A stretch of DNA of 64,000 bases from Epiperipatus broadwayi (Eukaryota > Onychophora > Udeonychophora > Euonychophora > Peripatidae): NCBI GenBank assembly GCA_028023455.1, contig JAQFVV010000993.1:65376-129375 (forward strand). Reading direction: 5' to 3'. The notes beneath the pieces were generated by a model. The model was not told the DNA's origin. It searched no databases and saw only the letters and a program-made list of their open reading frames with translations. Of the stretch, positions 48,867 to 60,480 are shown one piece after another. A program made the translations under genes and the position numbers. The number at the start of each line of letters is the position of its first letter. Position 1 is the stretch's first letter.

Positions 48867-48897
48867 CTGAAGAAGTTTGTTGAACAGTCGAAACTGT
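48867..48897 (+). other. CTGAAGA-hairpin-GAAAC motif
   Basis: CTGAAGA (48867-48873), an extra A, GTTTG/CAGTC with one mismatch, GAAAC and TGTC. Same class as 47981 and 44222(-); no clear stem I. Confidence 0.45.
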
Positions 48898-49679
48898 CAT
48901 TTATTTTGAAAGTGTGAAATAATTAAATATTGCATTTGCATTATGTAAAGTGTATTAAAAATGTGTTATATTGCTTATTTATGTTAATAATAAGACAGAT
49001 ATATGTTATTGTAAGTTAAAAATATATAGTCTTCTTTCTCACTTTAAAATTATTTAATAATCTAAAGAAATAATAATAATAATTTATCTAATATATCAGA
49101 AGAAAATATTTTATTATTGCTTTTATAAACATATTATTTTTAAGCTTAAAATTAAAAAATAAATCATTATTCTTTTCGATTAAAACATATTGACCTTTGA
49201 CCTTTTGTTTTGTTTTTGTTGTTATAATAAAAATAATTAGCAATATACATGTCAATTATTTAATCTTCATTCCTCCATTATTATAGAGAGCTTCATTTTT
49301 GTAGTAATATTAACATCTATACATCAGAAACTGAGTTTGAACTTTGGATTGTTTAAATCTTGAAAAAGATTTCAGGTTCATATAACACCCAATTTTTTTT
49401 CTCTCAAGTAATCAAGTCATTCAAGTATATAAAAGATGAACAGATAAAACAATCTTTTAAAAAATAGTCATCTGCAGATCAAAAGTACCTCAAACAGGAA
49501 AGAAAAGGTAGTAGTCATTAGACATAATTGCCAGGAGAGTTTGAACAGTGTCTATTCTTGATTTATTCATTAGCTAAGGTAAGATACCATTTTACTTATC
49601 AATGTTGAATAGTTAGCTGAATTAATTATGAGCCAGTTAACTGGGGAAAAACTCACAGTCTTCTTGAAAAGAATTTAAT

Positions 49680-49742
49680 ATAGGCTGGATTCAAACCCAG
49701 GTAATAACATGATAATGAGATGCACTATCTAAACAAACTTCA
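49680..49742 (-). mobile_element. tRNA-like SINE head
   Basis: Minus-strand B-box-like 'gggtttgaatccagcc' with an A-box-like 'tagatagtgcatc' about 30 bases upstream. The A-box is weak, and no acceptor stem closes. Confidence 0.45.
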
Positions 49743-50299
49743 ATAGAATTTTATTTTTTCCATTCTCTGCAAAAATCAATCTAATTATTTTGGTCATAGG
49801 TTTCATAGTTATTGATGTTTCAATATTTTTTTTTTTACTTAATATTATCAATAAAAGTTACTCTTTCTTTTTTACAAGCTAGTAATTTCTCTTTTTTTTT
49901 TAAATTTTATTTGTCACTTTCTGGATTGTCATATAGTTTACACTTTTATCACATTACAAGTAATTTTCTTTTTAAATCATTCTTTTAAACAGATCCCATG
50001 TTGACAGAGGGTAAGCCATTCTTTATTCTTCTATAATAATGTTTTAAATCTATTCAGATACTTTTGCAATAGTAAATAGAATCTTTATTTCAGCAGATTT
50101 AAGATATGTTTGGTCATTTTCTGGGTTATTGTTAATTTCTTCACTCTGTTTTGGATATCTTTCTTTTTGTTTCATGGGTCTAGTCCTATGTCTATTCTAA
50201 TACTAAATTTTCTAGGGATTTTTCTGGAGTGCCCGGTTGTTTTGACCTTGGAAAATTTTGAGAATAACATGTTATGTATGTTCTATCGCTGTTACTAGT

Positions 50300-51680
50300 A
50301 CTTCTCCTTTGCTCTATAAGGTCAAAATCTTTGGTCATCTTTTCCTCTAATACAAACAATGGCTGTCATGATTCTTATGTTTGATTGCTTTTTTTGGTGT
50401 GCGTAACATGTCCTCTTCATTACCTATATCTTTGTGATTCTGGAGCTTCATATCTATGGCATTTAAAAGCTCAGCTACTTTTTCTATGGTTTTTCAATCT
50501 ATGCTGAACATCTGTTTGAAAAGAACTGGTAACTTGTGTCAAACAATCCTGATAATTTGGTTTTCAGTCATGCCCCATTCAAACAATGTCCTTAATTTTG
50601 ACACATGCCTTCAAAAGAATTGAATATAACATTCACTACCTTTTATAATGAAACATTCCCAGCATAATTTGATATCTGATAGCTTCTTGGCACTCTTCTG
50701 ACCAAAAATTATTCACAATTTGTTTTCTGTATCCAGAATAGAAGTTTGGTTTATTTATTACTGAGTTCCACCATTCCTTAACAGCTTGTTTTCTGTTAGT
50801 TGGTTTAATTGTTCTCCAGACTGTCATATTGTTCCATGGGAGTTTCTCATGCTTCACCTCTGAATGCCTGTATTTTGAGAAATTAATTAATACAATTGAA
50901 GATCTCATTATTTCTGTGTTGTCCTGTAATTGTTGCATTCTCATAACTTTTTTGCTTTCATATATTTCATGATATCCTTTTTGCTCTCTTCATTAGACTC
51001 TTTTGACTATTCTGCAACCCAACTTCATGTATCTTTTTTTATCTTTTCATAATCTATTTTTATGTCATTTATGATGTCAACTGCTTTTTTCTCACTTATC
51101 TGCATCTTCTCTTGAAACTGTTTCAGTAGTGAATTTTATATATGATTATCATCTCTCTTCACTTCTCTCACTTCTCACCTTTCCATTGTTTCTATTCTAC
51201 TTTGGACATTTTCCTTTAATTTATTTTCACTAGATTCAATAGATTTTTGTACTATTTCTTCTAAATCATTATGTTATTTTTTCCCCATACAGTCCATTTT
51301 CTATTGTATTTGGTCTTGTATTTGAACTGCAATTTCCAACTTCATGCTGCTTATAGTCTCTTATACCACCTTAATTTTATTTTATTTCTTGATGTATTTC
51401 TTCATTTTTTTAAAACATTGAATGTTTTATATCTCTTTTTTGCTCTTTTTTGCTACTTTTCTTCCAATTTTTGATGCATTCTCCAACATTTGCAGCATAC
51501 AACATTTCACAATTAAATGTGTCCAGTTTTTTCTTTTAAAAACTTTTGTCCTGTCTGAATGACATCTAGTTCTATCAATTGTGCTCCCTTTAGCTGTATT
51601 GACTCTTGAGTGTGCTGATGTATCCATGTTTAATTGTGTTTCCATTCTTCTTATTATTGAACATGTTATCATTTATATAT
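50300..51680 (-). pseudogene. Ty3/gypsy-like gag remnant, second element
   Basis: The frame at 50636-50944 encodes 'KQAVKEWWNSVINKPNFY' and 'VNNFWSEECQEAIRYQIM', the same capsid signature (WW ... F/YWSE..QE) as the gag at 32.8-33.3 kb but clearly diverged. Downstream (50470-50640) a decayed continuation with 'EKVAELLNAIDMKLQN' follows. Upstream (51000-51670) is a Lys/Glu-rich, coiled-coil-like region. No protease or polymerase follows at lower coordinates. A separate, older gypsy lineage. Confidence 0.6.
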
Positions 51681-52514
51681 AAAACTAAATGTTCTATTAT
51701 TTTATATTGACTATTCTTATTATTATTAATCTTATCTTTTAGTTTTGAAGATTTACTTACTTAAATATTTTATATTTACAAATATTTATACACTACCATT
51801 AAATAAGCTGGGACATCTCAACCTTTCATATGCAATCTTTTCTAGAATAACATCATACATCTATCTGCCTTAATATTTATTTATTATTAGTAAATGACCA
51901 TCAAAAATATTAAGTTTCATCCATTATGCTGCTTTTATATATATTTAAACAAATCATACAATATGATATAGCAATAATATATGTAATAACAATAATAATA
52001 CACTTAAAAGCTCTTTTCGGCAAATATTAATTTTTGCTCTTTTCAATGTGTTGGAAATATATTACAATTATTTACATTGCATACAGAGCAAAATCTATCT
52101 ATTTTACTTAAAATTAACTAGAACCTATTATAACAATAGTATAATATGTTCAAAGAAACAACAAATAACTGTATAAATGTACATTATATAATTTTATATT
52201 CATTTGTCATTACCCAAGTATTAGTTAAATTAATTGATATTTGACATATATTCATACAAGTATTTTTATTTTAATTAATGTAATTGGTTTCATATATCTT
52301 CCTTCTATTATGTTCTTTAATATAGTTTAAATTATTATATATATATATATATATATATCATTAAAATTCAGTCAATACTTAGACAATCCCAATATCAATA
52401 ACAATCAACAATTTCAAACTGTTGTCAAGGCAACCCCTGTTTAACAATAAAGGTGACTTTTAATGGTTAGTTACAAACCCATTTAGCTTTGAACATTATT
52501 ACACTTAATATATA

Positions 52515-53228
52515 TATATATAAAAGACATATTTTGTGGGTTCATCCATGTTAAAAAACTTAAATATTGATATACTGACATTTTGACTTGATCACACAAG
52601 TCACCCACTGGATGATAAAGGGTAGAAGACAGTTGTAGGGATGCTACAATCACTGATTTGAAAAAAATGTTAAAGTTCCACCAATAGCAAAAATGTTAAA
52701 TTAAGAAAGTTTTTTTTAAAAAAAATATTTCCAAATAGGAGGAAGTTTGCATGTATCATCTCACTTATGATATAATCTGGCCTTTTAAGTATCTCAATGG
52801 CTGCTCTAATTTTGCACTGGTAGTGATTATCACATCTGAATATGATCCTGGTACTAGAAAAATCAATTTTATGACCTGAATCTATAGTATGGAGTGAGAG
52901 TGCTGATGATGATAAGTGTTGTTTAAATGCATTAGCAGCTCATCTCTCCTAAAACTGATGTGACGATTACTCATACCTATGTAAGAAGCTTTACAATTTT
53001 CACATGAGATTTGATAAACACAATGAGATTCAAGAGGGATTGAATCCTTAGGCTTGGTTATTATATTGCTGATCTTTTGATGAGTAGAAAATGCTGTATT
53101 TATATTATAGTGATTTAGTATATGTCCAATACTGTCTGTAGTTCCTTTTACATATGGAACACAAATCTTAATAGCTGATTTATTATCTCCCCCCTCCCCT
53201 ATTTTGTTCACTTTGGGCTTAAAATAAG
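52515..53228 (-). pseudogene. Penelope-like element 3' half, minus copy of inverted pair
   Basis: The frame at 52882-53211 encodes the linker and GIY-YIG region: 'VPYVKGTTDSIGHILNHYNI', 'HQKISNIITKPKDSIPLES', 'CVYQISCENCKASYIGMSNR' and 'FRRDE'. The GIY position reads CVYQI, so its Gly is lost; YIG and the following Arg remain. Beyond the stop, the terminal segment includes GACTTG/CAAGTC and the sequence enters (TA)n near 52510. It is the inverse of 53236-53985. Confidence 0.85.
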
Positions 53229-53235
53229 GTTTTTT

Positions 53236-53985
53236 TTATTTCAAGCCCAAAATAAACAAAATAGGAAACAAAAGATGATAAATCAGCTATTAGGATTTGT
53301 GTTCCATATGTAAAAGGAACTACACACAGTATTGGATGTATATTAAAATGATATAATAAAGATACAGCATTTTCTACTCATCAAAAGATCAGCAATATAA
53401 TAACCAAGCCTAAGGATTCAACACCTCTTCAATCTCATGGTGTTTATCAAATCTCATGTGAATATTGTAAAGCTTCTTACGTAGGTACGAGTAATCATCT
53501 CATCAGTGTTAGGAGAGATGAGCATGCTAATGCAGTTAAACAACACTCATCATCATCAGCATTCTCACTCCATACTATAGATTCAGGTCTTAAAATTGAT
53601 TTTTCTAATACCAGGATCATATCCAGATGTGATAATCTCTATGAGTGCAAAATTAGAGAAGCCATTCAGATACTTAACAGGCCAGATTGTATCAATAAGC
53701 AAAATGATATATGCAAATTTTCTCCTATTTGGAAAGATTTTTTAAAAAAACATTTTTAATTTAACATTTTTGCTATTGGTGGAACTTTAAGGTTTTTTTC
53801 ACATCATATGATTGTAGCACCACTACAACCATCTTTCTATCTTTTATCACCCAGTGGATGACTTGTGTGATCAAGTTGAAATGTCGGTATATCAATATTT
53901 AAATTTTTTAACATGGATGACCCCGCAAAATATGTTTTTTATATATGCAACCCATGAAAATCTTCATATCAATATATATATATAT
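53236..53985 (+). pseudogene. Penelope-like element 3' half, plus copy of inverted pair
   Basis: Better preserved than its partner: 'SHGVYQISCEYCKASYVGTS', 'LISVRRDEHANAVKQHS', then 'DSGLKIDFSNTRIISR' and 'CKIREAIQILNRPDCINK', to a stop after 'FLKKHF' near 53760. This is a complete GIY-YIG C-terminus including the conserved Glu-containing IREA helix. After the stop comes the terminal segment with hairpin GACTTG/CAAGTT (53860-53877) followed by GAAA and GTC, ending in (TA)n near 53970-53985. Confidence 0.87.
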
Positions 53986-54929
53986 ACTGCCATTTACTAA
54001 TAAGTGAATTGTTGTATAATATTATTAACAAAAATTTAATCATTTACAAATCGTTTGTGAATCTCATTATCAATGGTGTGTTAATTTGTTTTCCTTTAAG
54101 TTATATGACATTACTGCATTTCAATATGTCCATAATCTAATAAATGTTTTTTTAAAAAGAAATCCATGCTTTATTTATATTTTTCAAATACATTAAATAA
54201 TTAGTAATAACACAGCCTTAACATAGAGCACAATATTTGGAATGATATTTTTCTGCATTCTTTATTTGGTATTGAAGGTCCTACCTGTAACGGTCTAACA
54301 TGAGGATTGATCAAGTGAGCTTTATATTGAATTTAAGATGAACCAGAAACCAATTAACTTATTCTGCCAAAGGCAATAGTTAGAAATGTTATATAATCAT
54401 CTAAGAAAGTCTTCTGACTTCTCCATTTTTAGTTTTACCAGCAAGGAGAATGATTGGTTGCCAAACATTATGGATTATCATATTAGATGGATTTACTGGA
54501 AGTACATGCCATCGTCATGTAAACAGCTTCTTAAAGTTTTTCTCATCACTGCCCAATATTCTTGTATTTAAAGACAAGAGCATCTATCTCTTCATTTCAA
54601 CAACATCTAGTGTAGTCACAAGTAATCCAATAATTATCAGCTACATAATAAAATTTCTGCCCTTATTATTTAAATTAAGCTTCTCATAGTGATTTATTTG
54701 TGTGGATTGAGATTCAATATTGGAAGAACTGCAGGCATGTGTCAAATAATTAGCTTTAACTTCATTTTATATGTCAAATACTCTTGGAATTCAAATCAGC
54801 CTCAATAATAAAGGCAAAAACTAGAAACTGATCTGAGAATAAAGATTTAGTACTAAGAATAAGGTTTTTACATGCATAGATAATACTAATTATAGTGGCA
54901 AGGAATGGGATAGATGAATAGATGCGTTA

Positions 54930-55560
54930 ATAAAAAATAAGAAGTTGGAGAGGTGGAACTAGTATGGAGAATAAACCGAGTTTAAATGTATATAGAAGTA
55001 AACAGAATATTGGGTGCAAGATAATTTATGATAATAGCAAGGAAAGCTAGTTTACTGCTTAATATTCAAACTGGATCGCTAGCAGGAAGAGAAAAATATA
55101 CATAAATGTAGAAATATGGATGATTTAGATTGCAAGTTAGTAAGGAAGGCATAGAAAGTATTAAGCATCTCTTAATTGAATGTAAATACTTACAAGTAGA
55201 AAGGGTGGAAATAATGAAATTGTTTATGCTAGGTTTAGGAAAAGATAAAAGGGATTTAGATATAAAGGCCACAGAGTAGACAAAGATAATGTTGTGGAAA
55301 TGAAATGGTGCAAGATAGAAGAATATATAAAAAAACTAAGGGTGGGGAATGGAAAGGTAAGGTGGGTGACAGGTTTCTCTGGGCATTGTGACTGAGAGAT
55401 TTTTGACTTTGAGAAAGGATAAGCCATAATGCATCGCATTTCTTATATTGTTTAAGGTGGGAAGTTGGTGAGTCGTTATTATATATATGTTAACATTTGT
55501 TTGGATTATGTTAAAAATTTGAATATGTATGTGTTTTTTAAATCCTTGGTTAGTAGGAGT
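54930..55560 (+). pseudogene. LINE reverse-transcriptase C-terminus remnant, second copy
   Basis: Plus-strand translation with stops gives 'ESSLLLNIQTGSLAGREKY', 'SKEGIESIKHLLIECKYLQ' and 'VERVEIMKLFMLGLGKDK', the H...C half of a LINE zinc-binding module followed by the family tail. It matches the minus-strand remnant at 13.2-13.7 kb. The minus-strand frames in this interval are shadows. Confidence 0.6.
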
Positions 55561-55754
55561 AACAAATACTATATTCAACTGATATCTTTACATTTGAAGA
55601 TAATTACAAAGTAGATTTTATTCGGATAACCACTGAGAGATGTGTGATTGGTCAGAACTAACTAGTTATAATTTGATAAATTGTACTTTAGTGCATTATA
55701 TTGTCTTGTACAATTTTTGCCAAGGTGTTGAGGCAGGTTTTAATGCGCAAGTTC

Positions 55755-55802
55755 CGGGGATCGTGGTCTAGTCCGTCACGTCCACCGTTCGATTACCCCT
55801 AG
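55755..55802 (+). pseudogene. tRNA remnant lacking the anticodon region
   Basis: GGGG at the left pairs with CCCC at the right. 'gtggtctagt' is a good D-arm/A-box and 'accgttcgatta' a good T-arm/B-box, but only about 14 bases separate them and the anticodon arm is missing. The surrounding sequence is clearly less AT-rich. It could be a deleted tRNA pseudogene or a SINE head. Confidence 0.45.
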
Positions 55803-56790
55803 TGATAAAGCCGTTGGGTTAACATTAAATACATTATTTGTTGATATAACACGAATTTATTCTAAAAATGATTTTATACTGCTGCCGTTAAATTTCAAAA
55901 CTTTTATTAACATTATTATACTCTAAAAAGCTGTTTTTTCTGTCGAAGTTAGCTATTATTCGACTATTCATAATAAAGCGATCTGATGAGCTATTGTTGT
56001 TCGACCTTTTTATAAAAGGTTCGATTGTAATGGAATATCAAAAAGCTGATAGTCTATGGAACAAAAGAAAATTTTTTAACTGCCTATATCTTTTAGTTGC
56101 TGCCCGTTTACGAGAGAATATTTGATTCCTACAAAAACAAGTAGATTGTTGCCGTGGAAATAAGGAATTCTCTTTTAAAGTTGTAAATCGATTCTTTTAT
56201 TAGCCTTTTTTAAATGAAGAAAAGAAAGAAGACCTCAATAGAGCTATTGATTTTATTTTAATTACTATTTATTTATACTACAATGCATTTGTCTGATTTA
56301 ATGAACTGTAATATTCAACAAACTTCATTATATATATATGGTGAGATTTCTATCACTGTGACCGCATCGTGTTTCTCACTTTCTTCATTACAACTTCTGT
56401 TTAGACAATCTTCCTGAGATACGTTTTATATTACATTTTGTATGCTCTTACCTAGACACACACACCCCTTGTTTTTACTGTCTTCACATACCAACACATT
56501 ATTTTCCTGATATATTTTTCTTGCAATTTTAAAAATATTTCATTGTCAAATGTAAATATGTCACTGTTTTTGAGGTAATTGTATAAAAATAATCATATGA
56601 TTACTGTTTAACGATGTTCAAAAAGCTCGAGTTCTTTATCAGCCTGTGATGGAAGAAAGTTTGTTTTGTATAAGCCAATTAAAATATTTGTGTAACCTTT
56701 TAAACAAGAAGGGAGGACTTATACGTCGAAGCGCAGCCCAGACTCAAGTGTGCTGATTTGAATAAGTTAAAAGATAGGATGTTTTGCAAA
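55803..56790. other. Non-coding stretch
   Basis: No gene seen. Composition is slightly less AT-rich than average. Confidence 0.35.
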
Positions 56791-56791
56791 T

Positions 56792-56942
56792 ATAGGAATT
56801 TGAACTCAGACTTTCAAGCACCCACCAACTATCCACACTATCTCATACACATGATCATACACATATAGAAAAGATACATAATCACCAATGCACGTATTTC
56901 ATGCTAAAGCAGCATTCATCATTTGGTCCAGATTATCATCTC
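56792..56942 (-). mobile_element. Hammerhead/tRNA repeat (HT), third copy
   Basis: Minus strand: AGAT and ATAAT (complements at 56938-56941 and 56932-56936) pair with ATTAT and ATCT (complements at 56878-56882 and 56872-56875); CCAA pairs with TTGG. Core ATGATGA (56916-56922; consensus CTGATGA), perfect stem II ATGCT/AGCAT (56911-56915 with 56901-56905), GAAA (56897-56900). The tRNA-like part has A-box-like AGATAGTGTGGATAGTTGG (56825-56843) and B-box GAGTTCAAATTCC (56795-56807). Core C3 is A, and the base at the cleavage U is C, so it is probably inactive. Confidence 0.7.
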
Positions 56943-56943
56943 C

Positions 56944-56977
<34 letters not shown>

Positions 56978-56978
56978 A
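56943..56978. repeat. (AC)n(AT)n microsatellite
   Basis: About eleven AC units followed by AT units, adjoining the 5' side of the HT copy. Confidence 0.95.
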
Positions 56979-57489
56979 TCAATGCTCAGTTTATATTAAG
57001 ATAGCAAATCCTCACACTTTAATGGACAGGCTTCAATCTATTCAAACCTCCAACTTTTCAGCCATCTATATCATTGAAAATCTGATGATAGAAAGCCCAA
57101 ATCCCATGCTAATGCCAACATGTTTTGCAAGTAAATTAGTTAAAATAATATAGAACCTATTATTTTACGTTATTAAATATACGATTTTGACGCAGTGTTA
57201 ATGTAACATAAATCATAAAAAAAAATTATACTACAATAGCAACATCATAGAATCAATCTATATGTTCTACAACTTGCTCAGTGTGATGCTACATAATCTG
57301 CTATTGTTAAGTCACATCTTTGTTGGACTGGACATGTGAAATAAATGAGTAACGTGTGATTTCTTCGAAAAATGTTGTAGTGAAAACTTAAGCATGGTTT
57401 TCTGGGGAAACCAGAACTATTCATATTATAAAGATCTGGAAGACATTCTAAATAAGAGCAATGGTAATGTTTCCACTGGGAGATATTAC

Positions 57490-58046
57490 AGTATCATCTC
57501 ATATAGAGTAGTGCCATCCACTGCAATCCACAGGGATTAATGGATACTAGAAGATTTATCACCAAAATCCTTATCTAGTGCCTACTCATCAATATCTCAG
57601 ATTAGATTCTAGCTTGTGGCTTTCATCAGTGAGTAGCTTTGAATTTGAGATTGCATCTACATCTCTGGATGGATCTAATGCAATTCTCCAGCAGCCACCT
57701 TTTATCTTTTTAGTTAAATATAAAGCCATGAGACCACAATGAAAACACAATAATGTTTTTAATCCAAGCTCATTTGCTTGTATAGACCTATAGATCTGAA
57801 CTCAGTTCAGTATCTATGAAATTTGGTATCTTTGGGTTTTTTATTAACTATAGTCACAATCATTCTTTGGTAAGTATTGGTATTAAATCATTTAAACATG
57901 CCGTGATCTTCATTGCTTACCTTTACACAAGCTGTTAAAATACTAACAACTCTCGAATGCAGTAGTGTCATCCAGTGTAACTTTAGTAATCAATAGAGGC
58001 TAGAAGATTTATGAATCAAAAATGGTGATCATGTGATGTTTTAGTG
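57490..58046. repeat. R1 repeat, long minus unit plus short plus piece
   Basis: A near full-length minus unit (about 57490-58012) is followed by a plus piece 'atggtgatcatgtgatgttt' (58021-58046). On the minus strand the hammerhead-like block reads CTCA, CTGATGA (complement 57623-57629), GAATC in place of GAAAC, then ATC, TGAG. CTCA/TGAG still pair. Confidence 0.72.
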
Positions 58047-58234
58047 AAAAAAATATGGCAGAGGATAGAATATCTTGGAAAGCTACAATGAGATACAATT
58101 CAGAAACAAACGTTTGCTGCAGAAGAAGGTACAAGACAGTATTTCAGAATATTATATAAACAGAATAATGGATCAGCATATTTTATATAGAGATGTGTTT
58201 GTGGCCCATAAATTAGTTTGTATCATCATAGCAA

Positions 58235-58357
<123 letters not shown>

Positions 58358-58498
58358 ATTCATATACTTTACCAAATTATTAAATTTACAATTTGGCTTA
58401 AAGGCTTATGTATTCATTAAGCGTTTGCACAATTTGGCTTGAAAGGCCGATATGAATGTAATTACAATTGTATACAGACGCTATAAAAATAAATGCTG

Positions 58499-58533
58499 AT
58501 TTATTATTATTATTATTATTGTTGTTGTTGTTG

Positions 58534-58583
<50 letters not shown>
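58499..58583 (+). repeat. (ATT)n/(GTT)n compound microsatellite
   Basis: TTA units interrupted by a six-unit GTT block; the poly-Asn frame on the minus strand is an artefact. Confidence 0.97.
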
Positions 58584-58585
<2 letters not shown>

Positions 58586-58969
58586 AAGAGTAAACTTTAA
58601 TGAGACACAAAAACAATTACATAAGTTACATTTGAAAATATGTCTTAGGTGCAAATTTATTCATGATATTACATATTTAATAAAAGTTTACAATCATGAT
58701 TGGATTAGAAAAAACATGATTTACATTAATTAATAGACAAATAATTATTACATAACAAGATACATATATCAAATTAGGTTTACATAGAACTTTTAAATGA
58801 GATATTGAAAAAAATTATGTGGAAATACATGATAGTATGATTGAAAACATATGGAAGAGGGATTAAAGTTTATGATAGATTGATATATGATTCCAATAGA
58901 AATTGGGCTCATTTGGTGAGAGTATTGTAGTTTTTATAGCTAAGTCTTATTGTTACATAAATTCCATGT

Positions 58970-59092
58970 GAAAAAAATGAAAAATTCTAGTCAGCATGAA
59001 TTGTATCTTGGGAAAAAGGAAAACACTAGTCAGCATGAATTGCATTCTGGGAAAATGAAAAATACCATTTTATTGTGAATTGCATCCTTTGA
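58970..59092 (+). repeat. Short tandem repeat, three units of about 40 bp
   Basis: 'ctagtcagcatgaattg' followed by a 'tcttggg'-like block occurs twice, and a diverged third unit ('ttattgtgaattgcatcctt') follows. Confidence 0.75.
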
Positions 59093-60175
59093 ATCAAAGT
59101 TTATTTGCCTTGAGCTTGACTTGTCTAGTTAGATAGCCTTCTGTGGTATTAAACTATTGTAATGAGTATCTGGAACATAGCTTTTTATGTAGCTAATTGC
59201 ATTATAAAGCAGAGAAATGCCACAAATATTGTTAGTAGTGCCTACTGTGGTTATGGGCATTATCATCATCATTATTATGGTGATGATTGTTGTTATTGTT
59301 ATTAGAGTTGTTATTATTATTGGAGTTAGAATAACCATAATAATTTACAAGTGACTGTTGACTTAAAAAGATTGTGATGATTGAGCACCAAAATGGGAAG
59401 ATTGATCACAACAGTTTTATTTAATTGACCAAATGGAACTTTTTTCTTTCCATTACTCAGTTTTGAATTGATCCAGATTTTTTTTAATTTTTGAATCTGA
59501 TGCACCACTACTCTGCTAAATCACACATTATTTATTTGTAAACATCTACATTCATTTCAATACCCTTCTATATGTATTTACTTTTAACTTTTTTAGTTTA
59601 CAAATGCCAATGTTTTTGCACCAAATATCATTAACTTTTTTAACAGTTCTGACAGTTATTGTGATTTGCTAATTTCAGAAATAGTGCCGTAGTTCTGCCA
59701 GTTTGGAATGCTCTTCTATGGCTATCTTTAGTGAATATTCCCATACTTTTTATTAACGTTAAAACCATGATCAAGTGAAAATTGATTTATTAATCCAAAA
59801 TAAAATTGATGAAATCAGTTTATTTTCCAAACAGTTTGGTAAAGATCAAAATGAATTTACTTTCAAAAGGACTTTATTGCATATAACAAGAAAAAGGTTA
59901 CATTTATAACTATTTTACCACATGCAGATAAATTGAAGTTAATATAAACAAATTGAAAATTATAATATGGGGGGGAGCAACAAAAACAAAGGATATGCAT
60001 ATGGTTTACAAATTTGAGTTTACATTTTTCTATATACACATCCACTCAGTTTTATATACTGACAAGGCTCTTAGTTCTCTCCTTTATTAGTCTTTTTTCA
60101 TGCTATAATTTTGAGCACTGTTGCAATATGGACCAAGTGGTGGTGTATATCTCTTGGGATACAATTTTTTCATCC
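59093..60175. other. Non-coding stretch with GAT/GTT-rich microsatellite
   Basis: Imperfect ATC/GAT/GTT-rich repeats near 59258-59330. No gene was recognised. Confidence 0.45.
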
Positions 60176-60179
60176 CTTA

Positions 60180-60480
60180 AATGGAGTAGTTCCATTTTGC
60201 TCCAGAATATATTTGGATGTCTTCTTGGATTATTGTTATACATGAAGGAGCATCTTGTACACCATAGTGAGAATAATGTAATAGTACTTGCTCAAATATG
60301 TGGGTAGCTAACTTTAACAAATGATTGTAAAAGTGTTTTAATGTCACAATTTCTTTGTTTGTACAATGATGATATAGATGAGCAAATATTATCAAATGCA
60401 GGGCAGGTAAAAAGAAAATGTTCTTGTGTCTCAGCCTCTCTATTACATAACCAGCATATATCTTATATTTATGTAATGCC
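60180..60480 (-). pseudogene. LINE reverse-transcriptase zinc-binding remnant, third family
   Basis: Minus-strand translation near 60410-60468 gives ICWLCNREAETQEHFLFTC followed by PAFD: a clean CxxC-x7-H-x4-C module of the kind at the end of many LINE polymerases. Downstream frames ('NKEIVTLKHFYNHLLKLA', 'YGVQDAPSC') are probably its continuation after a frameshift. No polymerase motif is adjacent. Confidence 0.6.

Noticed and set aside
55980-56060. CTGATGAG near a 'ttcgacctttttataaaagg' hairpin, considered as a hammerhead
   Set aside because: No GAAA after a closing stem and no stem I; the order of blocks is wrong.
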